Source: Rhodococcus jostii RHA1 (GTDB lineage Bacteria > Actinomycetota > Actinomycetes > Mycobacteriales > Mycobacteriaceae). Taken from it: DNA of 64,000 bases. Both the position numbers and the translations under genes were made by a program. Below, piece after piece: positions 18,379 to 27,349 of the stretch (its first letter is position 1; the number at the start of each line of letters is the position of its first letter). A model generated the notes under the pieces. That model did no database searches, was not told the DNA's origin, and was given only the letters and a program-made list of their open reading frames with translations. The stretch lies in NCBI RefSeq assembly GCF_000014565.1, contig NC_008268.1:7072501-7136500 (forward strand). Direction: 5' to 3'.

Positions 18379-19800
18379 TCACTCGTGCTCGGCGAGTTTC
18401 TCGGGGTCGATCTGGGGCCCGCCCTTGCCGAGCCTCTTGTTCACGAGGACGGTCCCGGCCCACAGCACGACACCGATTCCGAGGAGTACGCCCGCGATCT
18501 GGTATTGCACCGCGGGGCGGTCGGCGAAAGGAGTGACGAGGAAGCCGCACGTGAGTGCGCCGATGATCGGCAGGATGGTCGGTACCCGGAAATGCTTGTG
18601 CTCCACCGGTTGCTTGCGCAGGACGAGCACGGTGATGTTGACGATGGTGAACACGCCCAGCAGGAGCAGCGCGGTGGTACCGCCGAGTTCGGGGACTTCG
18701 CCGACGAACGTGATGAGGCCGAAGGCGAGGATCGTGGTGAAGACGATGGCAACGTACGGTGTGCGCCGCGTGGCGTGAACCTTGCCGAGCGGGGGAGGCA
18801 GGACGCCCTCGCGGCTCATGCCGTACAGCAACCGGCTCGCCATCAGCATGTTGATCAGCGCCGTGTTGGCGACAGCGAACATGGTGATGAATGCGAAGAT
18901 CCCGATCGGGAATCCGGGCGCCCCGGCCTCAACGACCTTCAGCAGCGGGGTGTCACCCTCGCCGAGTTCGCTCACGGGCACGAGAGCGATCGCGGTGATC
19001 GACACGAACACGTAGATGCAGCCGGTGATGATCAGTCCGGTCAGCAGGACCTTGGGGAAGATACGGCTCGGTTCCTTGCATTCCTCGGCCATGTTGACCG
19101 AGTCCTCGAACCCGACCATCGCGAAGAAGGCGAGGGCGGTGCCCGCGACGACCGCGCCGAGAGCGGATCGGTCGCCGGTGTCGAACGTGGCCACCCGGGA
19201 GAAGTCGCCGTCTCCGACGCCGAGGGCCCACAGCCCGATCATGATGATGATCAGGAGACCGGACAGCTCGACGCAGGTGAGCACGACGTTGGTCTTGACG
19301 CTCTCGCTGACGCCGCGGAAATTGACGAGACCCACCAGCGTCATGAAGCCGAGACCGAGCAGGGTGATGCCGATCCCGGTGGAGAAGTCGAGGTCGAACG
19401 CCTCGACGAAATTGGCGGCGAACGCCCGCGACGCCGTCGATGCGGACGTGATTCCCGAGCACATCACCGCGAACGCGACCATGTAGGTGAGAAAGTGCAC
19501 CCCGAACGCCTTGTGCGTGTACAGCGCGGCGCCTGCGGCCTTCGGGAACTTGGTGACCAGCTCCAGATAACTGAATGCGGTGATGATCGCGACGACGAAC
19601 GCCACCAGGAACGGCAGCCACACCGCGCCCCCGACCTGATTGGCCACCTTTCCGGTGAGCGCGTAGATGCCGGTGCCGAGGATGTCTCCGACGATGAACA
19701 GCAGGAGCAGCCCCGGGCCCATCACCCGCTTGAGGCTCGGCTGTTCGGGCGAATTCGAATCCGGTGCGTTCGAACTCGTGGCGTCCGCTGTCGATCCCAT
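18379..19800 (-). CDS. APC-superfamily amino acid/amine permease
   Basis: 473 residues, about 12 membrane segments. The first (about 28-50) contains GDILGTGIY, the APC helix-1 substrate loop. SRLLYGMSREGVLP is the conserved loop before helix 9. A ~25-residue Ser/Asn-rich cytoplasmic N-terminus is present. The substrate cannot be inferred; no catabolic genes adjoin it. It is in line with the RamA-like regulator gene 54 bases upstream, so shared transcription is possible. Confidence 0.9.
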   Translation of the reverse strand: MGSTADATSSNAPDSNSPEQPSLKRVMGPGLLLLFIVGDILGTGIYALTGKVANQVGGAVWLPFLVAFVVAIITAFSYLELVTKFPKAAGAALYTHKAFGVHFLTYMVAFAVMCSGITSASTASRAFAANFVEAFDLDFSTGIGITLLGLGFMTLVGLVNFRGVSESVKTNVVLTCVELSGLLIIIMIGLWALGVGDGDFSRVATFDTGDRSALGAVVAGTALAFFAMVGFEDSVNMAEECKEPSRIFPKVLLTGLIITGCIYVFVSITAIALVPVSELGEGDTPLLKVVEAGAPGFPIGIFAFITMFAVANTALINMLMASRLLYGMSREGVLPPPLGKVHATRRTPYVAIVFTTILAFGLITFVGEVPELGGTTALLLLGVFTIVNITVLVLRKQPVEHKHFRVPTILPIIGALTCGFLVTPFADRPAVQYQIAGVLLGIGVVLWAGTVLVNKRLGKGGPQIDPEKLAEHE

Positions 19801-19854
19801 GATCCACCGCCTTTCGCTACCGCCTGCGTCCCTCGTTCGAGAGGACTGTGTTCG

Positions 19855-20730
19855 CTAGGGGAGCAGCCCGAGCCTGCGCGCGGTGACCACCGCCTCGTGC
19901 CGCGACCGTGCGTCGAGCTTGCTCATGGCACTGCGCAGGTAACTCTTCACCGTCTCGGGTCCCACCGAGAGGCGCTGTGCTGCTTCACTGTTGGTGCATC
20001 CCAGGGCCACGTGGGACAGGACGTCGATCTCGCGTGGGGTGAGGTGGACGCCGGGGTCCTCGTCGGCACTGTCGGCGTCCGGCCGCAGAATGCCCGCCAG
20101 TCGCTGCGACAGCCCGCGGAGGCGGGCCTGCAACGACGTGTCGGTGACGGTCTGCGCGACACTCCGCAGCTCCGCGTGGATGTCGCGGAGTTCCTCGGTG
20201 GTCGCGCCGCCGGCACCGCTCACGTCGAGCGTCTTCATCATCTCGAGGCGGCGATCGACCTCGTCCCGGATGGCGATCTCGGTGCCGAGGCGCCGGGACG
20301 CTGCGACGACGATGTCGGCGGTGCGGTCGCCGATCGGTGCGCAGTCGCGGATGGCGGCGTAGAGCACGGCGCGCGAGCTGCCGCGCACCATGACCGGCAC
20401 CGCGAGGATGGACCGGAGCCCCTCACTGAGGACGGGCCGGTCGTAGTGGTGCGTGATGGTCGAGGAGCGGCCGTAGTCGTTGACCGCCACGGGCGTGCGC
20501 TGGGCGACGACGCGGCCGCCGAGACCGGAACGCGGCGGGATCGCGAGGCCCTTGAGGTTGTTGGTTCGGGTGCCGACGAACTCGCTCAGGTGCAGTGTGC
20601 CGTCCTGGACCTCGCCGCCGAACAGGACCGGCGCAACGCCGTGAGCTGCGATGGAGCGCAGCTCACCGCGAAGCGCGTCCCCGTCCCGAGGGCGCAGCAG
20701 CGACGGTGCACGAGCAACCAAGTCGGTCAC
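19855..20730 (-). CDS. GAF-LuxR transcriptional regulator, RamA-like
   Basis: 291 residues. An N-terminal GAF-like sensor (about 20-165) includes LGGRVVAQRTPVAVNDY, a GAF hallmark. A linker helix precedes a LuxR/NarL HTH (about 225-285: LTPREIDVLSHVALGCTNSE, VGPETVKSYLRSAMSKL). Size and layout match corynebacterial RamA (282 residues), which controls acetate and carbon metabolism through G/C-stretch sites. It is divergent from an acyl-CoA synthetase gene. GTG 20730 has GGAAAGGG just before it; the same bases form ACCCC...GGGGGT, a possible autoregulatory site. Confidence 0.85.
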   Translation of the reverse strand: MTDLVARAPSLLRPRDGDALRGELRSIAAHGVAPVLFGGEVQDGTLHLSEFVGTRTNNLKGLAIPPRSGLGGRVVAQRTPVAVNDYGRSSTITHHYDRPVLSEGLRSILAVPVMVRGSSRAVLYAAIRDCAPIGDRTADIVVAASRRLGTEIAIRDEVDRRLEMMKTLDVSGAGGATTEELRDIHAELRSVAQTVTDTSLQARLRGLSQRLAGILRPDADSADEDPGVHLTPREIDVLSHVALGCTNSEAAQRLSVGPETVKSYLRSAMSKLDARSRHEAVVTARRLGLLP

Positions 20731-20839
20731 CCCTTTCCGGGGGTAGTCACAGCGGTCTGTGAGCTAGATCATAACCGTAGTGAGTTCGGGCGACGGCCCG
20801 ACTATCTGTCACGGGCCATGAGAGCACAAGGAGTACCGC

Positions 20840-22462
20840 ATGACCACCGATCCCACCGCACGCGTGCGTGAGCTGCTGGACCAGTACGACACGCCGACGG
20901 CGTCCGCCGCGGAACTGCTGTGTGATCGACACCCCGCAGACGACGTGGCGTTCACCGTCGTCGAATCGGACCTGTCGTCGACCGACCTGACCTACGGCTA
21001 CCTGCGCGAGCAGTCGACCCGATTCGCCGCCGCACTCGCCGACCTCGGCGTCGAGCCGGGCGATCACGTCGCGACGCTGATGGGCAAGTCGGCCGAACTG
21101 GTCGTCGCGCTGCTCGGCATCTGGCGCCGGGGCGCCGTCCACGTTCCCCTGTTCACCGCGTTCGCGCCGCCGGCGATCGCGTTCCGGCTGGGTGCCAGCG
21201 GAGCCAAGGTCGTCGTCTCCGACGCCAGCCAGCTCGACAAGCTGACCCCCGGCGAGGACATCCCCGCGGACGCGTCCTGGCAGGTCGTCGTCGTGGGCGG
21301 GGCCGACTCCGGTGCTCTCGACTTCGGGGCGCTCGTGGAGTCGCACGACGCCGCGGATGTGAAGGGCGCGGCCGTCACGGTCGGCGGCGACGGCCCCCTC
21401 GTCCAGTTGTTCACCAGCGGCACGACCGGAACACCGAAGGGGGTGCCGGTGCCGCTGCGGGCGCTCGCGTCGTTCCACGCCTACCAGGAGTTCGGCCTCG
21501 ACGTCCGCAGGGACGACGTGTTCTGGAACGCCGCCGACCCCGGCTGGGCGTACGGCCTGTACTACGCGCTGCTCGGGCCCCTCGCCGCGGGCACTCGCAG
21601 CATCCTGCTGCACGCCGGGTTCTCCGCGCCCCTCACCTGGCAGGTGATGGAGCGTTTCGGCGTCACCAACTTCGCCGCCGCGCCCACGGTCTACCGCAGC
21701 CTGCGGGCCGACCCCACGCCGATCCCCGAGACGGTGAAACTGCGGCGCGCGTCGTCTGCGGGTGAACCGCTCACCCCCGACGTGATCTCGTGGGCCGAGG
21801 CCAACCTGGACGTGTTCGTCCGCGACCACTACGGCCAGACCGAGCACGGCATGTTCATCGCCAACTCCTGGGCCGACGGACTGCGGAACGAGGTGCGCGA
21901 CGGGTCCATGGGCAAACCGCTGCCGGGGTGGGCGTGCGCCGTTCTCGAGGACGACTCCGACGCGATCGCGCCGCCGCGCACCCCGGGTCGCGTCGCGATC
22001 GACACGCACAGCAGCCCGCTGATGTGGTTCACCGGCTACGTCGACGCTCCGGAGAAGACCGCGCAGCGGTTCACCGCCGACGGTCGCTGGTACGTCACCG
22101 GCGACGCGGGGCAGACCGACGAGGACGGTTTCTTCTTCTTCTCCGCCCGCGACGACGACGTGATCATCATGGCCGGCTACCGGATCGGGCCCTTCGACGT
22201 CGAGAGTGTGCTCGTCATGCACGACGAGGTCGTCGAGGCTGCGGTCGTCGGGATGCCCGACGAGTTGCGCGGTGAGGTGCTCGAGGCGTTCGTCGTCCTG
22301 CGCGACGGCGTCGACGGGACCGACGAACTGGAGGTCGAACTGCAGACGCTGGTGAAGAAGAAGTTCGCGGCGCACGCCTACCCGCGCACCGTGCACTTCG
22401 TCCCCAACCTGCCGAAGACCCCCAGCGGCAAGGTACAGCGGTACCTGCTCCGCCAGAAGTAG
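20840..22462 (+). CDS. AMP-forming acyl-CoA synthetase (acetyl/propionyl/benzoate-CoA ligase type)
   Basis: 540 residues of the ANL superfamily. It activates a carboxylic acid as an acyl-adenylate and then forms the CoA thioester. P-loop TSGTTGTPKG (192-201), YGQTE (331-335), hinge region GYRIG (446-450) and the catalytic Lys531 (PSGKVQR) are all present. It is shorter than Acs (~650) and closest in style to medium-chain/benzoate synthetases; chain-length preference is unknown. It is divergent from the RamA-like regulator, which fits control of carboxylate use. ATG 20840 follows AAGGAG. Confidence 0.9.
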   Translation: MTTDPTARVRELLDQYDTPTASAAELLCDRHPADDVAFTVVESDLSSTDLTYGYLREQSTRFAAALADLGVEPGDHVATLMGKSAELVVALLGIWRRGAVHVPLFTAFAPPAIAFRLGASGAKVVVSDASQLDKLTPGEDIPADASWQVVVVGGADSGALDFGALVESHDAADVKGAAVTVGGDGPLVQLFTSGTTGTPKGVPVPLRALASFHAYQEFGLDVRRDDVFWNAADPGWAYGLYYALLGPLAAGTRSILLHAGFSAPLTWQVMERFGVTNFAAAPTVYRSLRADPTPIPETVKLRRASSAGEPLTPDVISWAEANLDVFVRDHYGQTEHGMFIANSWADGLRNEVRDGSMGKPLPGWACAVLEDDSDAIAPPRTPGRVAIDTHSSPLMWFTGYVDAPEKTAQRFTADGRWYVTGDAGQTDEDGFFFFSARDDDVIIMAGYRIGPFDVESVLVMHDEVVEAAVVGMPDELRGEVLEAFVVLRDGVDGTDELEVELQTLVKKKFAAHAYPRTVHFVPNLPKTPSGKVQRYLLRQK

Positions 22463-22474
22463 GCGGCTCCGCCG

Positions 22475-22520
22475 CCCGTGCGTGGTTGAGGAGTGTCAGG
22501 ACTCGTCAACCACGCACGGG
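22475..22520. terminator. Long palindromic hairpin between convergent genes
   Basis: Perfect 15-bp arms, CCCGTGCGTGGTTGA and its complement, around a 16-base loop that can pair further (GAGT/ACTC). It lies between the stops of the synthetase and phnV. Probably a bidirectional terminator; the arm looks like a dispersed family sequence. Confidence 0.75.
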
Positions 22521-22524
22521 TGCG

Positions 22525-23310
22525 TCAGCGCCGGCGGATGCGGCCGACGACCAGCAGGGCGAGGAGGGTGACCGCCAGCAGGAGGGTGGTGTCGGCCGCG
22601 GCTAGGAAGACCCGACCGCGGTCGGTGAGCCCGAAGATGCTCACCGGCAACGTCTTCCAGGTCGCTGGATACACCATCACGGTGGCGCCCAGTTCGCCCA
22701 TCGACAGCGCGATCGACAGGCCCGCGGCGGCGCCGAGTGCAGGCAGCAGGAGCGGCAGCGTGATCCGAAGCAGGACCCGGGTGGGACCGGCGCCGAGGGA
22801 TTCGGCGGCCTGCCGGTAGGCCGGATCGAGCCGGTCCAGCGCCGCCGAGACGGTACTGAACGTGAACGCCAGGACGAGGATCGTGTGCGCCAGGAGGACG
22901 ATCCACTTGGTTCCGCCGAGTAGGAGCGGCCGCGAGTTGAACGCGATCAGCAGACCCAGACCGATCGCCACGGACGGGATCGCGATCGGCAGGTGAAAGG
23001 CCGCGTCGGTGATGCGGTGCAACCACGCCGGCGCCTCACGCGCTGCCAGTGCCGCCCACGTCCCGACCACCAGTGCCAGTGCACCCGCGACGAACGCCGT
23101 CTGCAGGCTGACAGTGAGACTGGCGAAATTCTCGTCGGACAGTGCCGTCGTGAAGTTCCGGCCGCCGAGGTCCGACGGCAGCGGGCCCGTCCAGGACCCG
23201 GCCAGCGCGGCCGCGACCACGGTGGCGATCGGTGCCACGAACACGACGGTCACGACGACCGCGAACACGCCCACGATCAGGGCTCTAGACCTTCTCGTCC
23301 ACAGCAGCAC
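22525..23310 (-). CDS. phnV: ABC transporter permease, 2-aminoethylphosphonate type (PhnV-like)
   Basis: 261 residues with six predicted membrane helices. The BPD-transport EAA loop is AESLGAGPTRVLLRITLPLL. It is the second permease of a four-gene ABC importer. Its start (ATG 23310) lies inside the end of the upstream permease gene, overlapping 26 bases. Similar permease pairs serve iron, thiamine or spermidine importers; the phosphonate assignment rests on the binding protein and regulator. Confidence 0.75.
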   Translation of the reverse strand: MLLWTRRSRALIVGVFAVVVTVVFVAPIATVVAAALAGSWTGPLPSDLGGRNFTTALSDENFASLTVSLQTAFVAGALALVVGTWAALAAREAPAWLHRITDAAFHLPIAIPSVAIGLGLLIAFNSRPLLLGGTKWIVLLAHTILVLAFTFSTVSAALDRLDPAYRQAAESLGAGPTRVLLRITLPLLLPALGAAAGLSIALSMGELGATVMVYPATWKTLPVSIFGLTDRGRVFLAAADTTLLLAVTLLALLVVGRIRRR

Positions 23311-24190
23311 GGCTGCCTCCCGTCAGCGTGGCGAACACGAATCGGTATGTGCAGTACAGGGTCAGCGACAGCGCCACCTGGACGGTGGCGATCACGGCGG
23401 CGCCCGGCAGGTCGAAGGTGACGATGCCGCGCGTGTAGATCAGGACGGGCAACGTCACCACGTCCTTGGCACCCGTGAACAGGACGATGCCGAACTCGTT
23501 GAGGGTGAGCAGCAGCACCAGCGATCCACCCGCCAGCAGTGCGGGCCACGCCTCGGGCATCACCACGGTCCGGAGCACCCGCAGCGGCGACGCCCCGAGA
23601 CTGGCGGCGACGTCGAGTTGTTCGCGGGGGATCTGGGTGAACGCGGCGAGCAGGGGGCGTACGACGAACGGGGTGAAGAACGTGACCTCCGCGGCGATCA
23701 CCCCGAGTGGGGTGCCGAGGAAGTTCAGCGGTCCGTCGGCGGCGCCGGTGATCCGTGCGATCAGCGCGTTCACTGCCCCGGCGGTGCCGTAAAGGAACGT
23801 GAACGCCAGCGTGATCAGGAACGACGGAAGCGACAGCACCGCGTCGATCAGCCGTCCCACGACCTTCGATCCCGTGAACGGGACGAACGCCAGGACGAGC
23901 GCGAGGAACGTGCCGAGGATCAGGCAGCCGAGGGTGGAGAGGGCGGCGATCTGTACCGTCCGCCACAGGGCTGTGCGGAACAGTTCCGAGCCGAGCACCG
24001 CGGACCAGTTGTCCAGACCGGACCCGGTCTCGGAGGCGAGGGATTCGGTGAGTACCCGGGCCATCGGGTAGACGGCGAATCCGAGTACGAGCAGCAGGGG
24101 TGGGAGCGTCCACGCGATGCCTCGCCACCGGAACGGTTCGCGGGAGAGCGGTGCCGTCGCGGCGGGCGGACGCTCGAGGGTCGCGGTCAC
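23285..24190 (-). CDS. phnU: ABC transporter permease, 2-aminoethylphosphonate type (PhnU-like)
   Basis: 301 residues and about six membrane helices after a cytoplasmic N-terminus (TATLERPPAATAP). The EAA motif is AASLGASPLRVLRTVVMPEA. The start GTG 24190 overlaps the ATPase stop (GTGA); the open frame reads far upstream but that is antisense noise. It pairs with PhnV to form the membrane channel. Confidence 0.8.
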   Translation of the reverse strand: MTATLERPPAATAPLSREPFRWRGIAWTLPPLLLVLGFAVYPMARVLTESLASETGSGLDNWSAVLGSELFRTALWRTVQIAALSTLGCLILGTFLALVLAFVPFTGSKVVGRLIDAVLSLPSFLITLAFTFLYGTAGAVNALIARITGAADGPLNFLGTPLGVIAAEVTFFTPFVVRPLLAAFTQIPREQLDVAASLGASPLRVLRTVVMPEAWPALLAGGSLVLLLTLNEFGIVLFTGAKDVVTLPVLIYTRGIVTFDLPGAAVIATVQVALSLTLYCTYRFVFATLTGGSRAAVDEKV

Positions 24191-25356
24191 GTCGCCGGCA
24201 CCAGGACGCTGCCGTCGGACGGGAACTGCACGCCGACGACGGTGCCCGGACCACGCTGGTCGTGACCGGACACGTCCGCGTGCACCTGCACTCCCTCGAA
24301 GTCGTCGACGGCGAGCGTGATCCGCGTGGTCGATCCCCGCCACTCCGTCGAGACGATCCGCGCCGAGAACGAACCCCGCGTGCCGGGCGCCGTCAGTGTC
24401 ACCGCGTGCGGGCGGACACACAGGAACGCGGGCAGGTCCGACTCCCACTCCACGTGTCCGATGTCGGGTTGCGGGGCGGTGGCGGTGACGGGCACGCCGC
24501 CCATCGACACGAGCGCCGACGTCCCGATCACCCGGGTGACGGTGCACGGCAGCAGGTTCGCGCCGCCGAGGAATTCCGCGGTGAAACTGCTCGGCGGCCG
24601 CTTCCAGAGGTTCTCGGCGGTGTCGATGTCGGCGAGCCGGGAGTTCCGCATGACGGCGATCCGGTCGGCCAGCGCCAGCGCTTCGCTCTGATCGTGCGTG
24701 ACGTAGAGCATCGCGGTGTCGGGCAGCGCCGCCCGCAGCCGCGAGAGCTCACCGAGCATGCTCTCGCGCAGTTGCGCGTCGAGTGCGGCGAGTGGTTCGT
24801 CGAGCAGCAGAACCGAAGGCCGGATCGCCAGGGCTCGCGCGATCGCGATCCGCTGCTGCTGTCCGCCCGACAACTCGCGGGGCAGGCGGTTGCCATAGGC
24901 GGCCATGCCGACCATGTCGAGGGCCTCGGCCACCCGCGCGCCGATCTCCGCGCGCGGCACCCGATGGGAGCGGAGGCCGAACGCGACGTTGTCGGCCACC
25001 CGCATGTGCGGGAACAGCGCGTACGACTGCACCACGACGCCGATTCCCCGTTTCGCGGGCGGTAGGTCGGTGACGTCGCGGGATCCGAGCCGCACGGAAC
25101 CCGAAGTGGGGCGGACGAATCCCGCGAGCGCCTTGAGCGCGGTCGACTTCCCGGACCCGCTGGGGCCGAGGAGGGCCACCGTCTCACCGCGGCCGACGCG
25201 CAGGTTGAAGTCGATCAGGGCGTGGGTGACGCCCTTGCCGCGGCCGTAGCCGACGGTGACGCGGTCGAACGTGATGGCCGGCGCGGAGAAATCGGTGGCT
25301 CCGCGAACCGCGGTGGTGTACGACGGGTCTGCCCGCCTGGCTGGAAGTCCCGACAC
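24187..25356 (-). CDS. phnT: ABC transporter ATP-binding protein (PhnT-like)
   Basis: 389 residues. Walker A GPSGSGKST (64-72), signature LSGGQ (162-166), Walker B LLLDEP (183-188) and a C-terminal TOBE-like domain (about 290-389). GTG 25356 is chosen: it lies 2 bases after the phnS stop, with GGGAG upstream. A longer frame would run into phnS. It energises import through PhnU/PhnV. Confidence 0.85.
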   Translation of the reverse strand: MSGLPARRADPSYTTAVRGATDFSAPAITFDRVTVGYGRGKGVTHALIDFNLRVGRGETVALLGPSGSGKSTALKALAGFVRPTSGSVRLGSRDVTDLPPAKRGIGVVVQSYALFPHMRVADNVAFGLRSHRVPRAEIGARVAEALDMVGMAAYGNRLPRELSGGQQQRIAIARALAIRPSVLLLDEPLAALDAQLRESMLGELSRLRAALPDTAMLYVTHDQSEALALADRIAVMRNSRLADIDTAENLWKRPPSSFTAEFLGGANLLPCTVTRVIGTSALVSMGGVPVTATAPQPDIGHVEWESDLPAFLCVRPHAVTLTAPGTRGSFSARIVSTEWRGSTTRITLAVDDFEGVQVHADVSGHDQRGPGTVVGVQFPSDGSVLVPAT

Positions 25357-25358
25357 GA

Positions 25359-26396
25359 TCAGCTCCCGGTGGCCTTCTGGTACGCGGCGACGTCCGAATC
25401 GAGTTCGGTGAGTACGTCGTTCCAGTTCGGCGACCACACCTGCACCCCCTGCAGTGCCCGCGCCGGGGCGCTCTCGCCCGCGGCGGCGCGCACGTCCTCG
25501 CGGACCGACATGCCGAGCGCATCGTCGGCGACGGTCTTCTGCGACTCCTCGGAGAGCAGGAACTCCATCAATTGCTTGCCCTGCTCGCTGCGCGGCGCCC
25601 CCTTGGCCAGACCCATCACGTACGGCAGGGCAACGGTGGTTCGGGTGCCGTCGGCGGCAGCGGGAAAGAAGAGGTCGAATGTCGAGCCGTCCTCGGCGAT
25701 GGACGTGAGGTTCATCTGGACGTCACCGTTGGCCGCGAGCAGTTCGCCGTTGCTGACCTTCGGCTGTAGCTTGCCGGTCGAGGACGACGGTCCCACGTTG
25801 TTGACCTGCAGCTTGGTGAGATAGTCGAGTGCGCCGTCCCTGCCCATCAGGTGCTGCAGGAGCAGCAGCACCGCGGTGCCGTCGCCGGCCTGGCCGGGGG
25901 TCGAGTACTGGATCTTGCCCTTGAACTGGTCGGACAGCAGGTCGTCCCAGGTGCGGGGAGCAGGCGAGGCCGCCGGGTTGGCGATGAAGGACAGGTAGTT
26001 CTCGACGACGGGAACGTGGTGACCGGCCGCGTCCTTCTCCGCCGCGGGAACCGCGGAGGTGTCGACGCCGCTCGGAACGAGCAGCCCCTGGGAGTCGGCC
26101 TTCTGGATGAACGGCGGCAGCGTGACGACGACGTCGGCCTGCGGGTTCGACTGTTCCTTCTCGAGACGAGAGACGACTTCGCCGGATCCGGCCTCGACGA
26201 GGTTCACCGCGATCCCGGTCCGTGCGGTGAAGGCGTCGAAACGCGATTGGTACCAACCGGAGAGCCCGTCGGCGCTGTAGACGGTGACGGTGTCGGTGCC
26301 TGAATCGGCGGCGGTACCGGTTCCGCCGCAGGCGGTTCCGAGGGTGAGGACGGTCGCGGCCAGGGCGGCCGCGGCGATCCGGGGGCGAAGACGCAT
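25359..26396 (-). CDS. phnS: Substrate-binding lipoprotein, 2-aminoethylphosphonate importer (PhnS-like)
   Basis: 345 residues. Signal peptide with a TAC lipobox, Cys23. The fold is a Fbp/PotD-like periplasmic binding protein: VTVYSADGLSGWYQSRFDAF, then ADVVVTLPPFIQKA and the hinge region KIQYSTPGQAGDGTAVLLL, characteristic of the AEP-binding PhnS group. First gene of phnSTUV, directly downstream of two GntR operators. No phnW/phnX degradation genes are in the window, so import is coupled to catabolism encoded elsewhere. Confidence 0.8.
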   Translation of the reverse strand: MRLRPRIAAAALAATVLTLGTACGGTGTAADSGTDTVTVYSADGLSGWYQSRFDAFTARTGIAVNLVEAGSGEVVSRLEKEQSNPQADVVVTLPPFIQKADSQGLLVPSGVDTSAVPAAEKDAAGHHVPVVENYLSFIANPAASPAPRTWDDLLSDQFKGKIQYSTPGQAGDGTAVLLLLQHLMGRDGALDYLTKLQVNNVGPSSSTGKLQPKVSNGELLAANGDVQMNLTSIAEDGSTFDLFFPAAADGTRTTVALPYVMGLAKGAPRSEQGKQLMEFLLSEESQKTVADDALGMSVREDVRAAAGESAPARALQGVQVWSPNWNDVLTELDSDVAAYQKATGS

Positions 26397-26443
26397 GACG
26401 GGTTCCTAACGATGAGGGAGACTGTGAAACGGAGCTTGCCGTT

Positions 26444-26455
26444 TGGTCTAGACCA
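26444..26455. promoter_or_regulatory. GntR/HutC-type operator 1 (phnS side)
   Basis: Perfect palindrome TGGTCTAGACCA, 48 bases before the phnS start codon on the minus strand. The sequence fits the GT-N-TA-N-AC core recognised by HutC-subfamily GntR regulators. Confidence 0.8.
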
Positions 26456-26489
26456 GTGGCCCACTGCGAAGGGAACGGCAGGTGAACAA

Positions 26490-26517
26490 TTGGTATAGAC
26501 CATTTTTCGGGTACGCT
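26490..26517 (+). promoter_or_regulatory. GntR operator 2 overlapping the phnR promoter
   Basis: TGGTATAGACCA (26491-26502) is the second near-perfect copy, 47 bases from the first. It covers a candidate -35 (TTGGTA, 26490-26495), with TACGCT (26512-26517) as -10 after 16 bases. Binding would repress phnR itself. The predicted transcript starts at about 26525. Confidence 0.7.
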
Positions 26518-26524
26518 CGGCCGC

Positions 26525-26584
26525 ATGAACGACGACGGCAGCGCGTCCGGAGAGTCCGTGCTGATCGGCACCGTCACGCGATGA
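26525..26584 (+). CDS. Possible 19-residue leader peptide upstream of phnR
   Basis: ATG 26525, 7 bases after the -10 TACGCT, would start a leaderless message coding [19 protein letters not shown]. Its TGA overlaps the phnR start (ATGA, 26581-26584). phnR itself has no good Shine-Dalgarno, so coupling from this peptide is a reasonable explanation. It could also be chance; coding is unproven. Confidence 0.4.
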   Translation: MNDDGSASGESVLIGTVTR

Positions 26585-27288
26585 CGGCAACGCCGAACGT
26601 CCCCAAGTACTACCGGGTCCGCACCGAACTCGAGTCGATCCTCACCGAGCTCGAGGTGGGGGACGCGGTGCCTGCGGAGCGGGAACTGGCCCTGCGGTTC
26701 ACGGTGTCCCGCGAGACGGTGCGGCAGGCCATCCACGAACTGCTGGTCGAGGGTCGCGTCGAACGTCGCGGCCGCGGCACCGTCGTCGCCAGCCCGAAGC
26801 TCGTGCAGCCGCTGTCGTTGCGTTCCTACACCGAGGGTGCGGTCAGTCAGGGCCGGGTGCCCGGGCGCGAACTGGTGACCTTCGAGGAACTCGGTGCCGA
26901 CGCGGACCTCGCCGAGGCGCTCGGTCTGGCGTTCGGCGCGCCGGTGATCCACCTCGAACGCGTCCTGCTCGCGGACGACGAGAAGATCGGGCTCGAAAGC
27001 ACCCATCTGCCGGCAGACCGGTTCGGGGAGATGGCGCGCACGTTCGACCCGGGTACCTCGCTGTACGCGGCGATCCGCGAGACCGGCGTGGTGTTCGCGT
27101 CGGCGACCGAGCGGATCGAGACGGTGCTGGCCTCCCCGCGGGAGGCCGCGCTGCTCGACTCGACCACCGCGATGCCGATGCTGCGGCTCCATCGTGTCTC
27201 GCTCGACACCGACGGCGTCCCGATCGAACGGGTGCGTTCCCTCTACCGCGGCGACCGGATCGCCTTCCTCACCACACTGCGGGAGTGA
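26581..27288 (+). CDS. phnR: GntR-family (HutC subfamily) regulator of the phn importer
   Basis: 235 residues. An N-terminal winged HTH (about 20-70) includes [20 protein letters not shown] and the wing RRGRGTVVA. The C-terminal UTRA ligand domain runs from about 85 to 235 ([40 protein letters not shown]). It is divergent from phnSTUV with two matching operators between. In other bacteria PhnR responds to 2-AEP. ATG 26581. Confidence 0.85.
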   Translation: MTATPNVPKYYRVRTELESILTELEVGDAVPAERELALRFTVSRETVRQAIHELLVEGRVERRGRGTVVASPKLVQPLSLRSYTEGAVSQGRVPGRELVTFEELGADADLAEALGLAFGAPVIHLERVLLADDEKIGLESTHLPADRFGEMARTFDPGTSLYAAIRETGVVFASATERIETVLASPREAALLDSTTAMPMLRLHRVSLDTDGVPIERVRSLYRGDRIAFLTTLRE

Positions 27289-27336
27289 TGTCGACGCGCA
27301 CGACGGGTCCGGGGGCGTCCGGGTCGTGCTCGGGGC

Positions 27337-27342
27337 TAACCT
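27337..27342 (+). promoter_or_regulatory. -10 element of a leaderless map promoter
   Basis: TAACCT, followed by 7 bases and then the map ATG. The start of transcription should coincide with the start codon, so no ribosome binding site is expected, and none is seen. Confidence 0.6.
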
Positions 27343-27349
27343 GGTACCC

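Noticed and set aside
18385..20871. Plus-strand open frame of 828 codons
   Set aside because: Antisense to the APC permease and the GAF-LuxR regulator; Glu/Asp/Gly/His-rich without any fold signal.
22525..26396. Assignment of the ABC importer to iron or thiamine
   Set aside because: The permease and ATPase alone would allow it, but the PhnS-type binding protein and the HutC-type regulator with its operators favour 2-aminoethylphosphonate.
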